Shown one piece after another: positions 23,603 to 32,328 of a stretch of 34,684 bases of DNA. The position numbers and the translations under genes are program-made. The stretch comes from Acidobacteriota bacterium. Lineage in GTDB: Bacteria > Acidobacteriota > Terriglobia > Versatilivoradales > Versatilivoraceae. The stretch is from NCBI GenBank assembly GCA_022821775.1, contig JAJECY010000050.1, forward strand, positions 1 to 34,684, given 5' to 3'. A model generated the notes under the pieces. The model was not told where the DNA came from. It ran no database searches and was given only the letters and a program-made list of their open reading frames with translations. The stretch's first letter is position 1, and the number at the start of each line of letters is the position of its first letter.

Positions 23603-25914
23603 AGCTGGCCAACCCGGCAGTCATCGCCCTGGTCTTGCTGGCCGTCGCCGGCTGCCGGGGGCCTTCCCGAGATCTTGCTCCGGCCGGCTACACCGGCAGG
23701 AAGGCTTGCCAACCCTGCCACCCAGAGGAGTACGCCGCCTACATCGGATCCCATCACGATCTGGCCATGGATCCGGCCAGCGACCGGACCGTTCTGGGCA
23801 ATTTCGAGGATGCCACCTTGACCCACTTGGGAGTGACTTCCAGGTTCTATCGCCGGGACGGCAAATTCCTGGTCTCGACCGAAGGGGCCTCGGGAGCCGT
23901 CGAAGAGTTCCAGGTCAAGTACACCTTTGGAGTGCACCCCCTGCAGCAGTACCTGGTGGAGTTTCCGGGAGGGCGGCTGCAGTGCCTGCCCCTCTGCTGG
24001 GACTCCCGTCCCAGCGAAGAGGGCGGCCAGCGTTGGTTCCACCTCTACAGCAGCCAGCGTGTAGATCCCGGAGACCTTCTCTTCTGGACCCGGATCTCCC
24101 AGAACTGGAACACCGGCTGCGCCGAGTGCCACTCCACCGGTCTGCGCAAGAACTTCGATCCGTCGACCGAGTCCTACCAGACCCGCTGGACCGAGGTGGA
24201 CGTGTCCTGCGAGGCCTGCCACGGACCGGGCGCCGCCCACGTCGAGTGGGCCGAGGCCAGGGCTCGCGGAGAGGCCGGAACGGGTGTCCCCGACCCTGGG
24301 TTGTCCATTCGGCTGAAGGAGGCCGAGCCTGCCGTCTGGACCCGCGATGAGAGCACCGGCAGGCCCCGGCGCACTCCCCCTCTGGCCGCCCACACCCAGG
24401 CGGAGATGTGCGCCCGCTGCCACTCCAGGCGGGGTCTCATCAGCGAGGACTACGTCCATGGAGCGTCGCTGCTGAACACCCACAACTTGAGCCTGCTGGA
24501 AGAAGACCTCTACTTCCCGGACGGCCAGATTCAGGAGGAGGTCTATGTCTACGGATCCTTCCTGCAGAGCCGCATGGCTCAGGAGGGGGTGGCCTGCACC
24601 GATTGCCACGACGCCCACAGCGCCCGGCTCCGCCAAGAGGGCGATGGGCTGTGCACTCGCTGCCACAACACCGGGACCTATGCCTCACGCTCCCACCACC
24701 ACCATCCGCCCGGCTCCCGCGGGGCCCGGTGCGTGGAGTGCCACATGCCGGCCCGGACCTACATGGTGGTGGATCCGCGGCGCGACCACAGTTTTCGCGT
24801 CCCGCGCCCCGATTTGACGGCCAGCCTGGGGACGCCCAACGCCTGCAACAATTGCCATGGGGACCGGTCCACCCAATGGGCGGTAGGACACTTTCAGCGA
24901 TGGTACGGGGCCGGCCCCAGGGACAAGCACTTCGGCGAAACCCTGGCCGCCGCCCGCAAGGGAATTCCCGGCCTGGGAGCGGATCTCATCCGGTTGGCCC
25001 AGGCCCCCCACCAGCCCGCCATCGTTCGGGCCACCGCCGTCTCGCTGCTGGACAACTATCCCGGAGGGAACGCCTCCGAGGCGCTTGGAGAACTGGTCGA
25101 GGATCCCAGCCCGCTGGTGCGGTCAGCGGCAGTCGAAGCCCTGGGATCGTTGCCGCCCCACCAGCGCGAACCTCTGTTGCAGGCGGCCCTGGAGGATCCG
25201 GTGCGGCTGGTGCGGACCCTGGCCGGCCGCTCCCTGGCCGGGTCTTCCCCGGCCGGGCTTTCACGCCGGCAACTCCGGCTCCGAGCCTCGGCCGTCCGCG
25301 AGTACGAAGAGGTGCAGCGGCTCCATGCCGACCACCCCGGCGGCCGCCTCAACCTGGGGGACCTCTACCGGGATCAGCGGGACTTCGAACGAGCTGAAGC
25401 TTCCTACAGGCAGGCAATCTCCCTGGAGCGGGCCTTCATCCCGGCCTATCTGAATCTGGCAGACCTCTACCGGGAGATGGACCGGGAGGGCGAGGGCAAG
25501 GAGCTGCTGCTGGAGGCGCTGAATGCAGCCCCCCGATCGGCTTCGGCGCAACACGCCCTGGGCCTGCTGCTGGTCCGAACCGGCGAGCGCCGGGCGGCCC
25601 TGGGCCACCTGGCCCAAGCCGCCGAGCTGGAGCCGGACAACAGCCGCCATGCCTACGTCTACGGAATAGCGCTCAACTCCCTGGGAGACTCGGCCCGGGC
25701 GGTCAGTGTCCTGAAAAGAGCGCTCGGTTTCAGGCCACATGACCCGGATCTCCTCTTTGCGTTGGCCACCATACATCGCGACCGGCGGGAGTTCGGGAAG
25801 GCGCTGGTGCACAGCCGGAGGCTGCTGGCGCTTGATCCGGAGAACACCGGCTACCAAGGGTTGGAGAGGCAGCTACGGAACCTGGCCCGCGTTCCTCGAC
25901 GGGTCGCCAGATGA
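23566..25914 (+). CDS. Octaheme (8 CxxCH) c-type cytochrome with HEAT-like and TPR regions, putative lipoprotein
   Basis: CQPCH, CAECH, CEACH, CARCH, CTDCH, CTRCH, CVECH, CNNCH; HEAT-like ATAVSLLDNYP...VRSAAVEALGSLPP; TPR-like GDLYRDQRDFERAEASYRQAISLERAFIPAYLNLADLYREM. Lipobox-like LAVAGC at the end of LANPAVIALVLLAVAGC. ORF is open from 23287, but 23287-23565 is repeat sequence; GTG 23566 is the best in-frame start, CTG 23605 an alternative. Confidence 0.85.
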   Translation: MPSWIALFFCCFKLANPAVIALVLLAVAGCRGPSRDLAPAGYTGRKACQPCHPEEYAAYIGSHHDLAMDPASDRTVLGNFEDATLTHLGVTSRFYRRDGKFLVSTEGASGAVEEFQVKYTFGVHPLQQYLVEFPGGRLQCLPLCWDSRPSEEGGQRWFHLYSSQRVDPGDLLFWTRISQNWNTGCAECHSTGLRKNFDPSTESYQTRWTEVDVSCEACHGPGAAHVEWAEARARGEAGTGVPDPGLSIRLKEAEPAVWTRDESTGRPRRTPPLAAHTQAEMCARCHSRRGLISEDYVHGASLLNTHNLSLLEEDLYFPDGQIQEEVYVYGSFLQSRMAQEGVACTDCHDAHSARLRQEGDGLCTRCHNTGTYASRSHHHHPPGSRGARCVECHMPARTYMVVDPRRDHSFRVPRPDLTASLGTPNACNNCHGDRSTQWAVGHFQRWYGAGPRDKHFGETLAAARKGIPGLGADLIRLAQAPHQPAIVRATAVSLLDNYPGGNASEALGELVEDPSPLVRSAAVEALGSLPPHQREPLLQAALEDPVRLVRTLAGRSLAGSSPAGLSRRQLRLRASAVREYEEVQRLHADHPGGRLNLGDLYRDQRDFERAEASYRQAISLERAFIPAYLNLADLYREMDREGEGKELLLEALNAAPRSASAQHALGLLLVRTGERRAALGHLAQAAELEPDNSRHAYVYGIALNSLGDSARAVSVLKRALGFRPHDPDLLFALATIHRDRREFGKALVHSRRLLALDPENTGYQGLERQLRNLARVPRRVAR

Positions 25915-26031
25915 ATCACAATAGGCAGTTGATCTCGAGTACCTTGATGGACCCTCTTGGGGGGACTTGCAGGTACCGACTGTGCTGGATCTGCTTCGGC
26001 TTATCACGAAGACCCTAACCAAGGAGGAGCC

Positions 26032-27543
26032 ATGCTGAACGTAATGATGGATCAGATAACCCAGATGGCCGGCCCCTATATCCCCCGGATAGCAGGTGCG
26101 TTGGGCATCCTGATCGTGGGGTGGCTGATTGCCCTGATCGTGGGGGCTCTGCTGCGGGCCTTGATGCGCCGCACCGGCATCGACGACAAGGTGGCAACCT
26201 GGCTTGGCAGAGAGGAAGGGGCCAAGGACGTGCATGTCGACAACTGGGTCGGCAGGGGCGCCTACTACCTCATCATGCTGTTCGTGCTGGTGGCGGTCTT
26301 CCAGACCCTGGGACTGACCATTCTGACCGAGCCGCTCAACCGGCTCCTCACCAGCATCTTCGAGTTCGCCCCCCGCATCCTGGGCGCGGGTTTCCTCTTG
26401 ATCGTCGCCTGGGTCCTGGCTTCTGTCCTGAGACTGGTCATTGCCAAGGGGCTGACTGCCGCCAAGCTGGACGAGCGACTGAGAGGCGGGGTCGGCGAGC
26501 AGGACGAGCGACGCCCCCCTCTGGCCAGAAGCCTGGCCGATGCCGTCTATTGGCTGATCTTCCTGCTGTTTCTGCCGGGAGTCCTCAACGCCCTGGCCGT
26601 GGAAGGACTGCTGGAACCGATTCAGGCCATGGTTGGAAAGGTAGCGGGTTTCATCCCGAACCTCTTCACGGCGGCGGTCATCCTGGGCGTGGGGTGGTTC
26701 GTGGCCCGCATCGTGCAGCGAGTGGTGAGCAGCCTGCTGGCAGCCGTCGGCCTGGACACTCTGAGCGAGAAAGGCGGGCTCACCACAGTGCTGGGGGCCC
26801 AGCGGCTCTCAGGAGTGGTGGGACTGATTGCCTATATCCTTATCTTCCTGCCGGTAGTGATTGCGGCCCTCAACGCCCTCCGCATGGAAGCCATCACGGT
26901 GCCGGCCAGCAACATGCTCACCATGATCCTGGAAGCCATTCCGGCCATTTTCGGCGCCGTGCTGGTCTTGACCATCGCCTACCTGGTGGGCCGGGTGGTG
27001 TCGGGACTGGCAGCCAACCTGCTGGCCGGCGCCGGCTTCAACGGCATCCTGGCCAAGCTGGGTCTGGGCGAGGGAACCGGCGACGGAGAGCGGACACCCT
27101 CGGCCATCGTCGGGACCCTGATCCTGGTGGCCATCATGCTATTCGCCGTTACCGAAGCGGCCGGTCTCATCGGTTTCGAGGTATTGTCTCAATTGACCTC
27201 GCAGTTTTTGGTATTCGCCGGCCGCATCGTGGTCGGACTGGTCATCTTCGCCATTGGTCTCTTCCTGGCCAACTTCGTGCACCGGACGGTGCTGGCGGCC
27301 GGGGCATCCCAGTCCCGCCTGCTGGCGCTGGGCGCCCGTGTCGCCATCATCGTGCTGTCGGGCGCCATGGCCCTGCGGCACATGGGCCTGGCCGACGAAA
27401 TCGTCAACCTGGCCTTCGGCCTGATCCTGGGCGCGGTGGCGGTGGCCCTGGCCATTGCGTTCGGTCTGGGGGGCCGGGAATTTGCCGCGCGCCACCTCGA
27501 AGACTGGCTGCAATCGATGAAAGCGCAAAGACCGTCGAGGTGA
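26032..27543 (+). CDS. Mechanosensitive channel-like protein with repeated conserved TM helices (MscS/CmpX-like)
   Basis: AAGGAGGAG RBS then ATG 26032; repeats such as YIPRIAGALGILIVGWLIALIVGALLRALMRRTGIDDKV and FIPNLFTAAVILGVGWFVARIVQRVVSSLLAAVGLDTL. Confidence 0.85.
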   Translation: MLNVMMDQITQMAGPYIPRIAGALGILIVGWLIALIVGALLRALMRRTGIDDKVATWLGREEGAKDVHVDNWVGRGAYYLIMLFVLVAVFQTLGLTILTEPLNRLLTSIFEFAPRILGAGFLLIVAWVLASVLRLVIAKGLTAAKLDERLRGGVGEQDERRPPLARSLADAVYWLIFLLFLPGVLNALAVEGLLEPIQAMVGKVAGFIPNLFTAAVILGVGWFVARIVQRVVSSLLAAVGLDTLSEKGGLTTVLGAQRLSGVVGLIAYILIFLPVVIAALNALRMEAITVPASNMLTMILEAIPAIFGAVLVLTIAYLVGRVVSGLAANLLAGAGFNGILAKLGLGEGTGDGERTPSAIVGTLILVAIMLFAVTEAAGLIGFEVLSQLTSQFLVFAGRIVVGLVIFAIGLFLANFVHRTVLAAGASQSRLLALGARVAIIVLSGAMALRHMGLADEIVNLAFGLILGAVAVALAIAFGLGGREFAARHLEDWLQSMKAQRPSR

Positions 27544-27548
27544 CCCGG

Positions 27549-27704
27549 AATCACTCCCCCCTTGAGGGGAAGTCTCAGAAGCCCGAGCCAAATGGCGAAG
27601 GCTTCTGCGGAGGGGGGTTCGCACAAGGCGAGCCAAAGGCAAGAGCTTGTGCGCCGTCACGGGTTCGCACCAGCCAAGTTTCACGCGAAGGCTGATGCGG
27701 TGGG
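27549..27704 (-). repeat. Family A repeat, copy A4 (long form, inverted relative to A2)
   Basis: aatcactccccccttgaggggaagtctcagaagcccgagccaaatggcgaaggcttctgcggaggggggttcgcacaaggcgagcc... matches the reverse complement of 4978-5136. Confidence 0.88.
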
Positions 27705-27776
27705 CGGTGACGCTCCGGCGGGTCACCTGCCATGCAGTGCGGCTTGTGCGGGATGATCGGATTCACCCCAGCCTCA

Positions 27777-29261
27777 CTACACCTCGAACGTCGCATCGGG
27801 CTGCATGGGGTAGATCTTTCGACCCAGGCGCTTGAAGGGCAGCTTGGAGAAGTCCTGGGTGAAGACGCTGCTGGCGTCGACGTTGAAGATCGAGCCGGCG
27901 ATGGCTTTGAACCCGCTGCGGAAGTGGCCGGTGGACTTCACGCAGATGTAGCGCATGCGGGCGCAATCCAGTCCCAGCTCCCGGCTGAAGGCCAGGTCCA
28001 TGGGTTGGTGGGCCAGAGTGATGACCGCCACGTACACCCCGTCCTGCCTGAGCAGTACCGAATCCCCGTGGTCACCCTCCAGGCCGGCGAACATGGGACC
28101 GTCATAGACGAAGCGGCCGTCGCTCACCGCCACCACCTCGGCCCGCATGGAGACCGGCGGTCCCACCAGCGGGTGAGACTTCCCGCCGACCTCGACATCA
28201 ACCCGGTTTCCGACACCGGCCCGCAGAGCCTTCCTGACGGTTTCCGGGTCGACGATATGGAGCACGGCCGCGTCCTGCAACCGCCGCTCCAGGAAGAGGC
28301 GCAGAATCTCGGTGCTGTCGCTGGGCGCGCCCCCGCCAGGGTTGTCGGCCTGGTCGGCCAGGATAATGGGATACTTGCCCAGAGCCTCGCCCTGAGCCAG
28401 GGCCTGGGTGGGCGAGAGCGGCGCGCGCTGCCAGGTCTCCTTTCGATCCCAGATCCAGCGGGCCAGATCGTCGGCTTTCCGTTGCGCTCCCGCCGGATCG
28501 TTGTCGGTGACGACCAGGGTGGAAGTCCCGGCGCAGTTGACGTCGGCCCACTGGTAGCCGACTCCCACGCTGGCCGTCAGGACCCCCGGCTGTCTCTCCA
28601 GTTCATGCAGGCGGTCGATGACCAGGCGCATGGGCTCTTCGGCGGTAATCATCTTGGCCGCCGCCCAGAAAAGGGGGATGGAGCGCCAGGCCAGAGTGGG
28701 GCGGATCTCTCCCCGCACCGTCCGAACCATCATGTCGGCCGCTTCCACTCCCCGCTCGGCCATGTCCACGTGGGGATAGGTGTCCTCCACGATCAGGGCG
28801 GTGGCGTTGTCCACCATGGTCTTGCCGATGTTGCAATGGAGATCGTGGACCCCAATGATCGGACAACGAGGTCCCACCAGTTCTCGGACACTCTTCAGAA
28901 TATCCCCGTCGGCATCGTCGACACCCTCGGCGGAATAGGCCCCGTGCACGCTCATAAGCACGCCGTCCACCGGGAGTGCCTGCCTCAAGAGCGCCAGCAG
29001 GCTCTCTTTCAGCGCCTCGTGCGTCTCCCGGGTCGGCTGTTTTCCGGAAGGAGCATGGCGCCAGACCAGCGGGACCATCTCCACCTTCTGCCGACGCAGC
29101 TCCTTGATGAACCCGTCGATGATGGTGTTGACCTCACCCGAGCGTTGCCGCAGTTCCTCGGGCCCACCCGAGCGGGAGTGCCCGTAGAACTCCTCCAGCG
29201 GCGTCTCCACCGGGGAGTAGTTGCTGCTCTCGTGCTCGATGCCGCCGATGGCTATGCGCAT
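27777..29261 (-). CDS. M81 family metallopeptidase (MlrC/microcystinase C-like)
   Basis: MRIAIGGIEHESSNYSPVETPLEEF, DGVLMSVHGAYSAEGVDDADGDIL, GVHDLHCNIGKTMVDNATALIVEDTYPHVDMAERG, ILADQADNPGGGAPSDSTEIL, VKSTGHFRSGFKAIA. Confidence 0.93.
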   Translation of the reverse strand: MRIAIGGIEHESSNYSPVETPLEEFYGHSRSGGPEELRQRSGEVNTIIDGFIKELRRQKVEMVPLVWRHAPSGKQPTRETHEALKESLLALLRQALPVDGVLMSVHGAYSAEGVDDADGDILKSVRELVGPRCPIIGVHDLHCNIGKTMVDNATALIVEDTYPHVDMAERGVEAADMMVRTVRGEIRPTLAWRSIPLFWAAAKMITAEEPMRLVIDRLHELERQPGVLTASVGVGYQWADVNCAGTSTLVVTDNDPAGAQRKADDLARWIWDRKETWQRAPLSPTQALAQGEALGKYPIILADQADNPGGGAPSDSTEILRLFLERRLQDAAVLHIVDPETVRKALRAGVGNRVDVEVGGKSHPLVGPPVSMRAEVVAVSDGRFVYDGPMFAGLEGDHGDSVLLRQDGVYVAVITLAHQPMDLAFSRELGLDCARMRYICVKSTGHFRSGFKAIAGSIFNVDASSVFTQDFSKLPFKRLGRKIYPMQPDATFEV

Positions 29262-29474
29262 TGAAACTCCTTTTTCGCCGTGATTAAACCAGTTGCCGCG
29301 GTTGCACGCAATGCACCGGGACGACCTGTCAACTGAGGCATCATACCATTGCCCTCAAAACGCATCACGTGGGTGTGATTCGAACCCGTGACGCCTCCGG
29401 CTCGGAGGTCTCACCGAACTACTGGCGGCGGCAGCCGTCGCGGGAAAGCCTACGAGTTTGCCATGGCTCTCCTT

Positions 29475-30848
29475 TCATTGGGGTCCAGCTACTTCCGCCT
29501 CTCGCCCGGCCTGGCGAGCCTTCTCCTCGTCTACCAGGGCCAGCAGCACCAGTCCCACCAGGAAAAAGGCCACCAGCGACAGGATGGCCGTCCTGGCGCT
29601 GCCGGCCATCAGGGTGACGGCAGCGAAGACCCAGGAGCCCCAGATGGAGGAGAACTTGCTGAAGAGGGTGTAGAAGCCGTAGAACTCGGCGCTGGCCCGG
29701 GGCGGAATCATGGAGCCGTAGAGGGACCGGCTCAGGGCCTGGGACCCACCCAGCACCAACCCCACCACCACGCCCAGGGCGAAGAAATCCCGCGCGCTCT
29801 GAATGAAATAGGCCGCCACGGCCACCCCCGACCAGATCACCAGGGTCAGCATGACCGCCTGCCGGGTTCCCAGCCATGAGGCCACTCGACTGAACAGGAG
29901 AGCCCCGGCGGTGGCCACCATCTGGATGGTCAGCAGAGTGGCCATGAGGACGGTGGTGCTCAGTCCCAGCTCGTCCTTGCCGTAGATGGTGGCCATGTTG
30001 ATGGCCGTCTGAATCCCGTCGTTGTAGAACATGTAGGCCAGCAAAAAAGTTGCCAGGTGACGATAGCGGCGAACCTGGCGGGTGGTCTGCAGGGTGCGGG
30101 AGAAGCCGGCGGCCAGGGTGCCGAGCCATTGCGGCCGGCCCGACTTTCGCGGGGAAGGGACTCCCCGGCCGGGCGCCTCCGAGAGATGCCGCGCGGTCAC
30201 CAGGGTGAAACCCGCCCACCAGAGCCCGGCCATCACCATTCCCAGGCGTGCCGCCAGGCCTTGCGTCATGCCGAGCCGCCGGTGGCCGGCCACCAGTCCC
30301 AGGGCGAGGGCGAACTGCAGGCCGCCTCCCACGTAGCCGTAGGCGTATCCCTTGCCGGAAAGCCGGTCCATGGCGTTTCGGCCGGGGGCGATCTGAGGCA
30401 GGAAGGCGTCATAGAACACGTTGCCGCCCACGTAGGCAACCTGGGCGACCAGGAAAAAGAAGAGCGTTCTGAAGATGTCGCCCGACTGGCAAAAGTAGAG
30501 CAGCACGCTGAACAGCGACCCTGTAAAGGCGCAGGCCAGCAGGAAACGCTTCTTGGAAGCCGTCATATCGGCGACGGCGCCCAGGGTGGGAGACAGCAGA
30601 AAGGCCAGGAAGGCAGCCAGGCCGGCGGTGAACCCCCAGAGGGTGGTGGCCCTGTAGAGGGTGTCTCCCAGTCGGACCCCCTCGGATCCCACCACCGCCT
30701 GGGCAAAATAGGCGGGCAGCAACCCCACGGCCACGGTGGTGGTGTAGGCCGAGTTGGCCCAGTCGTACATGCACCAGCCGAAGTTGTTCTTGCGGTTGCC
30801 GGTTTCGGGCATGAGAGGTGTCCCGCCCGCGGGGGAACCGGCAGTCAC
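29475..30848 (-). CDS. MFS transporter, UMF1 (YxiO/Atg22-like) family
   Basis: NNFGWCMYDWANSAYTTTVAVGLLPAYFAQAV, SPTLGAVADMTASKKRFL, FYDAFLPQIAPGRNAMDRLSGKGYAYGYVGGGLQFAL, LGGSQALSRSLYGSMIPPRASAEFYGFYTLFSKFSSIWG. Confidence 0.92.
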   Translation of the reverse strand: MTAGSPAGGTPLMPETGNRKNNFGWCMYDWANSAYTTTVAVGLLPAYFAQAVVGSEGVRLGDTLYRATTLWGFTAGLAAFLAFLLSPTLGAVADMTASKKRFLLACAFTGSLFSVLLYFCQSGDIFRTLFFFLVAQVAYVGGNVFYDAFLPQIAPGRNAMDRLSGKGYAYGYVGGGLQFALALGLVAGHRRLGMTQGLAARLGMVMAGLWWAGFTLVTARHLSEAPGRGVPSPRKSGRPQWLGTLAAGFSRTLQTTRQVRRYRHLATFLLAYMFYNDGIQTAINMATIYGKDELGLSTTVLMATLLTIQMVATAGALLFSRVASWLGTRQAVMLTLVIWSGVAVAAYFIQSARDFFALGVVVGLVLGGSQALSRSLYGSMIPPRASAEFYGFYTLFSKFSSIWGSWVFAAVTLMAGSARTAILSLVAFFLVGLVLLALVDEEKARQAGREAEVAGPQ

Positions 30849-31048
30849 CGCGGCGAGCCCGATGCCTGCCGGTTAGCGTCGCGTCCGCGTTTCAAGCCTG
30901 CTAGAATACAGCCGGAGTCTATCATGCCGTGAATTCGCCCCCGTAGGATCCCTGCGCCGAACCCGGCCAGGCCAGGTCGGCCCCTCAACTGTGCAAGAAC
31001 CGGCTGGACCAGTGGGCGGCCCCGGTGTTGCATCCTGGCGAGTTACCG

Positions 31049-32158
31049 ATGAACGACAGGAATCGACAGCAGGCGATGGCGCGCGGCGCCATGGTGATCG
31101 CGGCTATTGTGATCATCATCGCCGGCATACGGGAAGCCTCGGCCATCCTGATCCCCTTCCTGTTGGCTGTCTTCATCGCGGTTATCGGCGGTCCTTCCGC
31201 CTTCTGGCTCAAGAGAAAGGGAGTCCCTTCATCCCTGGCCGTGCTGGTGGTGGTGCTGGTGATTTTGGGAATCGGCGTCGGCATGGGCGCGGTATTGAGC
31301 ACCTCTCTCAACGGCTTTTACCAGCAGATGGATTCCTACAAGGCGAGCCTGAATCAGCAGATGGAAACCCTGTTCACCTGGCTGAAGGGAATGGGCATCC
31401 ATCTGGACTGGAGCCTGCTGAAGGAAGTGGTCAATCCCGGGGAGGCCATGCAGCTTGTGGCCACTTTGCTGGCCGGTTTCGGGGGTGTGCTGACCAACAC
31501 CTTCCTCATCACCCTGACAGTGGTCTTCATCCTGTTGGAGGCTTCGGGATTCCCTGCAAAGCTTCGGGCCGCCATGAAAGACCCCAAGGCGTCCTTCCCC
31601 GCCTTCGAGCAGTTCACCCACGCGGTGAAGAGCTACCTGGTAATCAAGACGGTGGTGAGCCTGGCCACCGGGGTCGCGGCCACTCTGTGGGTGTTCCTGC
31701 TGGGTTTGGACTTCCCGCTGCTGTGGGGATTGCTGGCCTTTCTGTTCAACTACGTGCCGACCATCGGCTCCATTGTGGCCGCCGTTCCGGCGATGCTGCT
31801 GGCGCTGGTCCAACTGGGCCCCGGTCCCGCCCTGCTGGTGGCCGTGGGTTATCTGTGCATCAACTTCATCTTCGGCAGCTTGATCGAGCCGCGCTTCATG
31901 GGCCACGGCCTGGGGTTGTCGACCCTGGTGGTGTTTCTGTCGCTGGTCTTTTGGGGATGGGTGCTGGGGCCGGTCGGGATGCTGCTGTCGGTGCCCCTCA
32001 CCATCACGGCCAAGATCGGATTGGAGAGCCGGGAGGAAACTCGCTGGCTGGCCATTCTGCTGGGTTCGGAGAAATCCGCCGCGGCCACCCTGGAGCCCAC
32101 TGCCGGGGAAACCGCAACGCGAGAGGACGAACCCGATTCCGCTCACGCCGCGACCTGA
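31049..32158 (+). CDS. AI-2E family transporter (PerM/YdiK-like permease)
   Basis: ASAILIPFLLAVFIAVIGGPSAFWLKRKGVPSSLAVLVVVLVI, LWGLLAFLFNYVPTIGSIVAAVPAMLLAL, FGSLIEPRFMGHGLGLSTLVVFLSLVFWGWVLGPVGMLLSVPLTITAK. Confidence 0.93.
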   Translation: MNDRNRQQAMARGAMVIAAIVIIIAGIREASAILIPFLLAVFIAVIGGPSAFWLKRKGVPSSLAVLVVVLVILGIGVGMGAVLSTSLNGFYQQMDSYKASLNQQMETLFTWLKGMGIHLDWSLLKEVVNPGEAMQLVATLLAGFGGVLTNTFLITLTVVFILLEASGFPAKLRAAMKDPKASFPAFEQFTHAVKSYLVIKTVVSLATGVAATLWVFLLGLDFPLLWGLLAFLFNYVPTIGSIVAAVPAMLLALVQLGPGPALLVAVGYLCINFIFGSLIEPRFMGHGLGLSTLVVFLSLVFWGWVLGPVGMLLSVPLTITAKIGLESREETRWLAILLGSEKSAAATLEPTAGETATREDEPDSAHAAT

Positions 32159-32328
32159 ACTCCCTTTATCCCCGCTGAAACCGGCCGCCCACCGCCTCGA
32201 CTTTGGGTTGGCACTCCCGCCTGCGCAAACGCCCTGAACCCGCGAATCTCACCAAGGCCGGTGAGGCATGCAGTACAACTGCTTTGGGGACGGTTGCCGG
32301 CTTCAGGCAAGCCTCCCGGGCGCAGCCC

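Noticed and set aside
27777-29261. Microcystin-degradation (mlr) cluster
   Set aside because: Only the M81/MlrC-like gene is present; no mlrA, mlrB or mlrD homologues, so substrate specificity cannot be inferred. The neighbouring MFS protein is UMF1-type.
29360-29420. tRNA gene suggested by gggttcgaatcacac on the minus strand
   Set aside because: T stem unpaired, no D or acceptor stem found; at most a remnant.
31049-32158. Quorum-sensing system suggested by the AI-2E family name
   Set aside because: The family name reflects one early assignment; no luxS, lsr or sensor genes are present, so no signalling role can be claimed.
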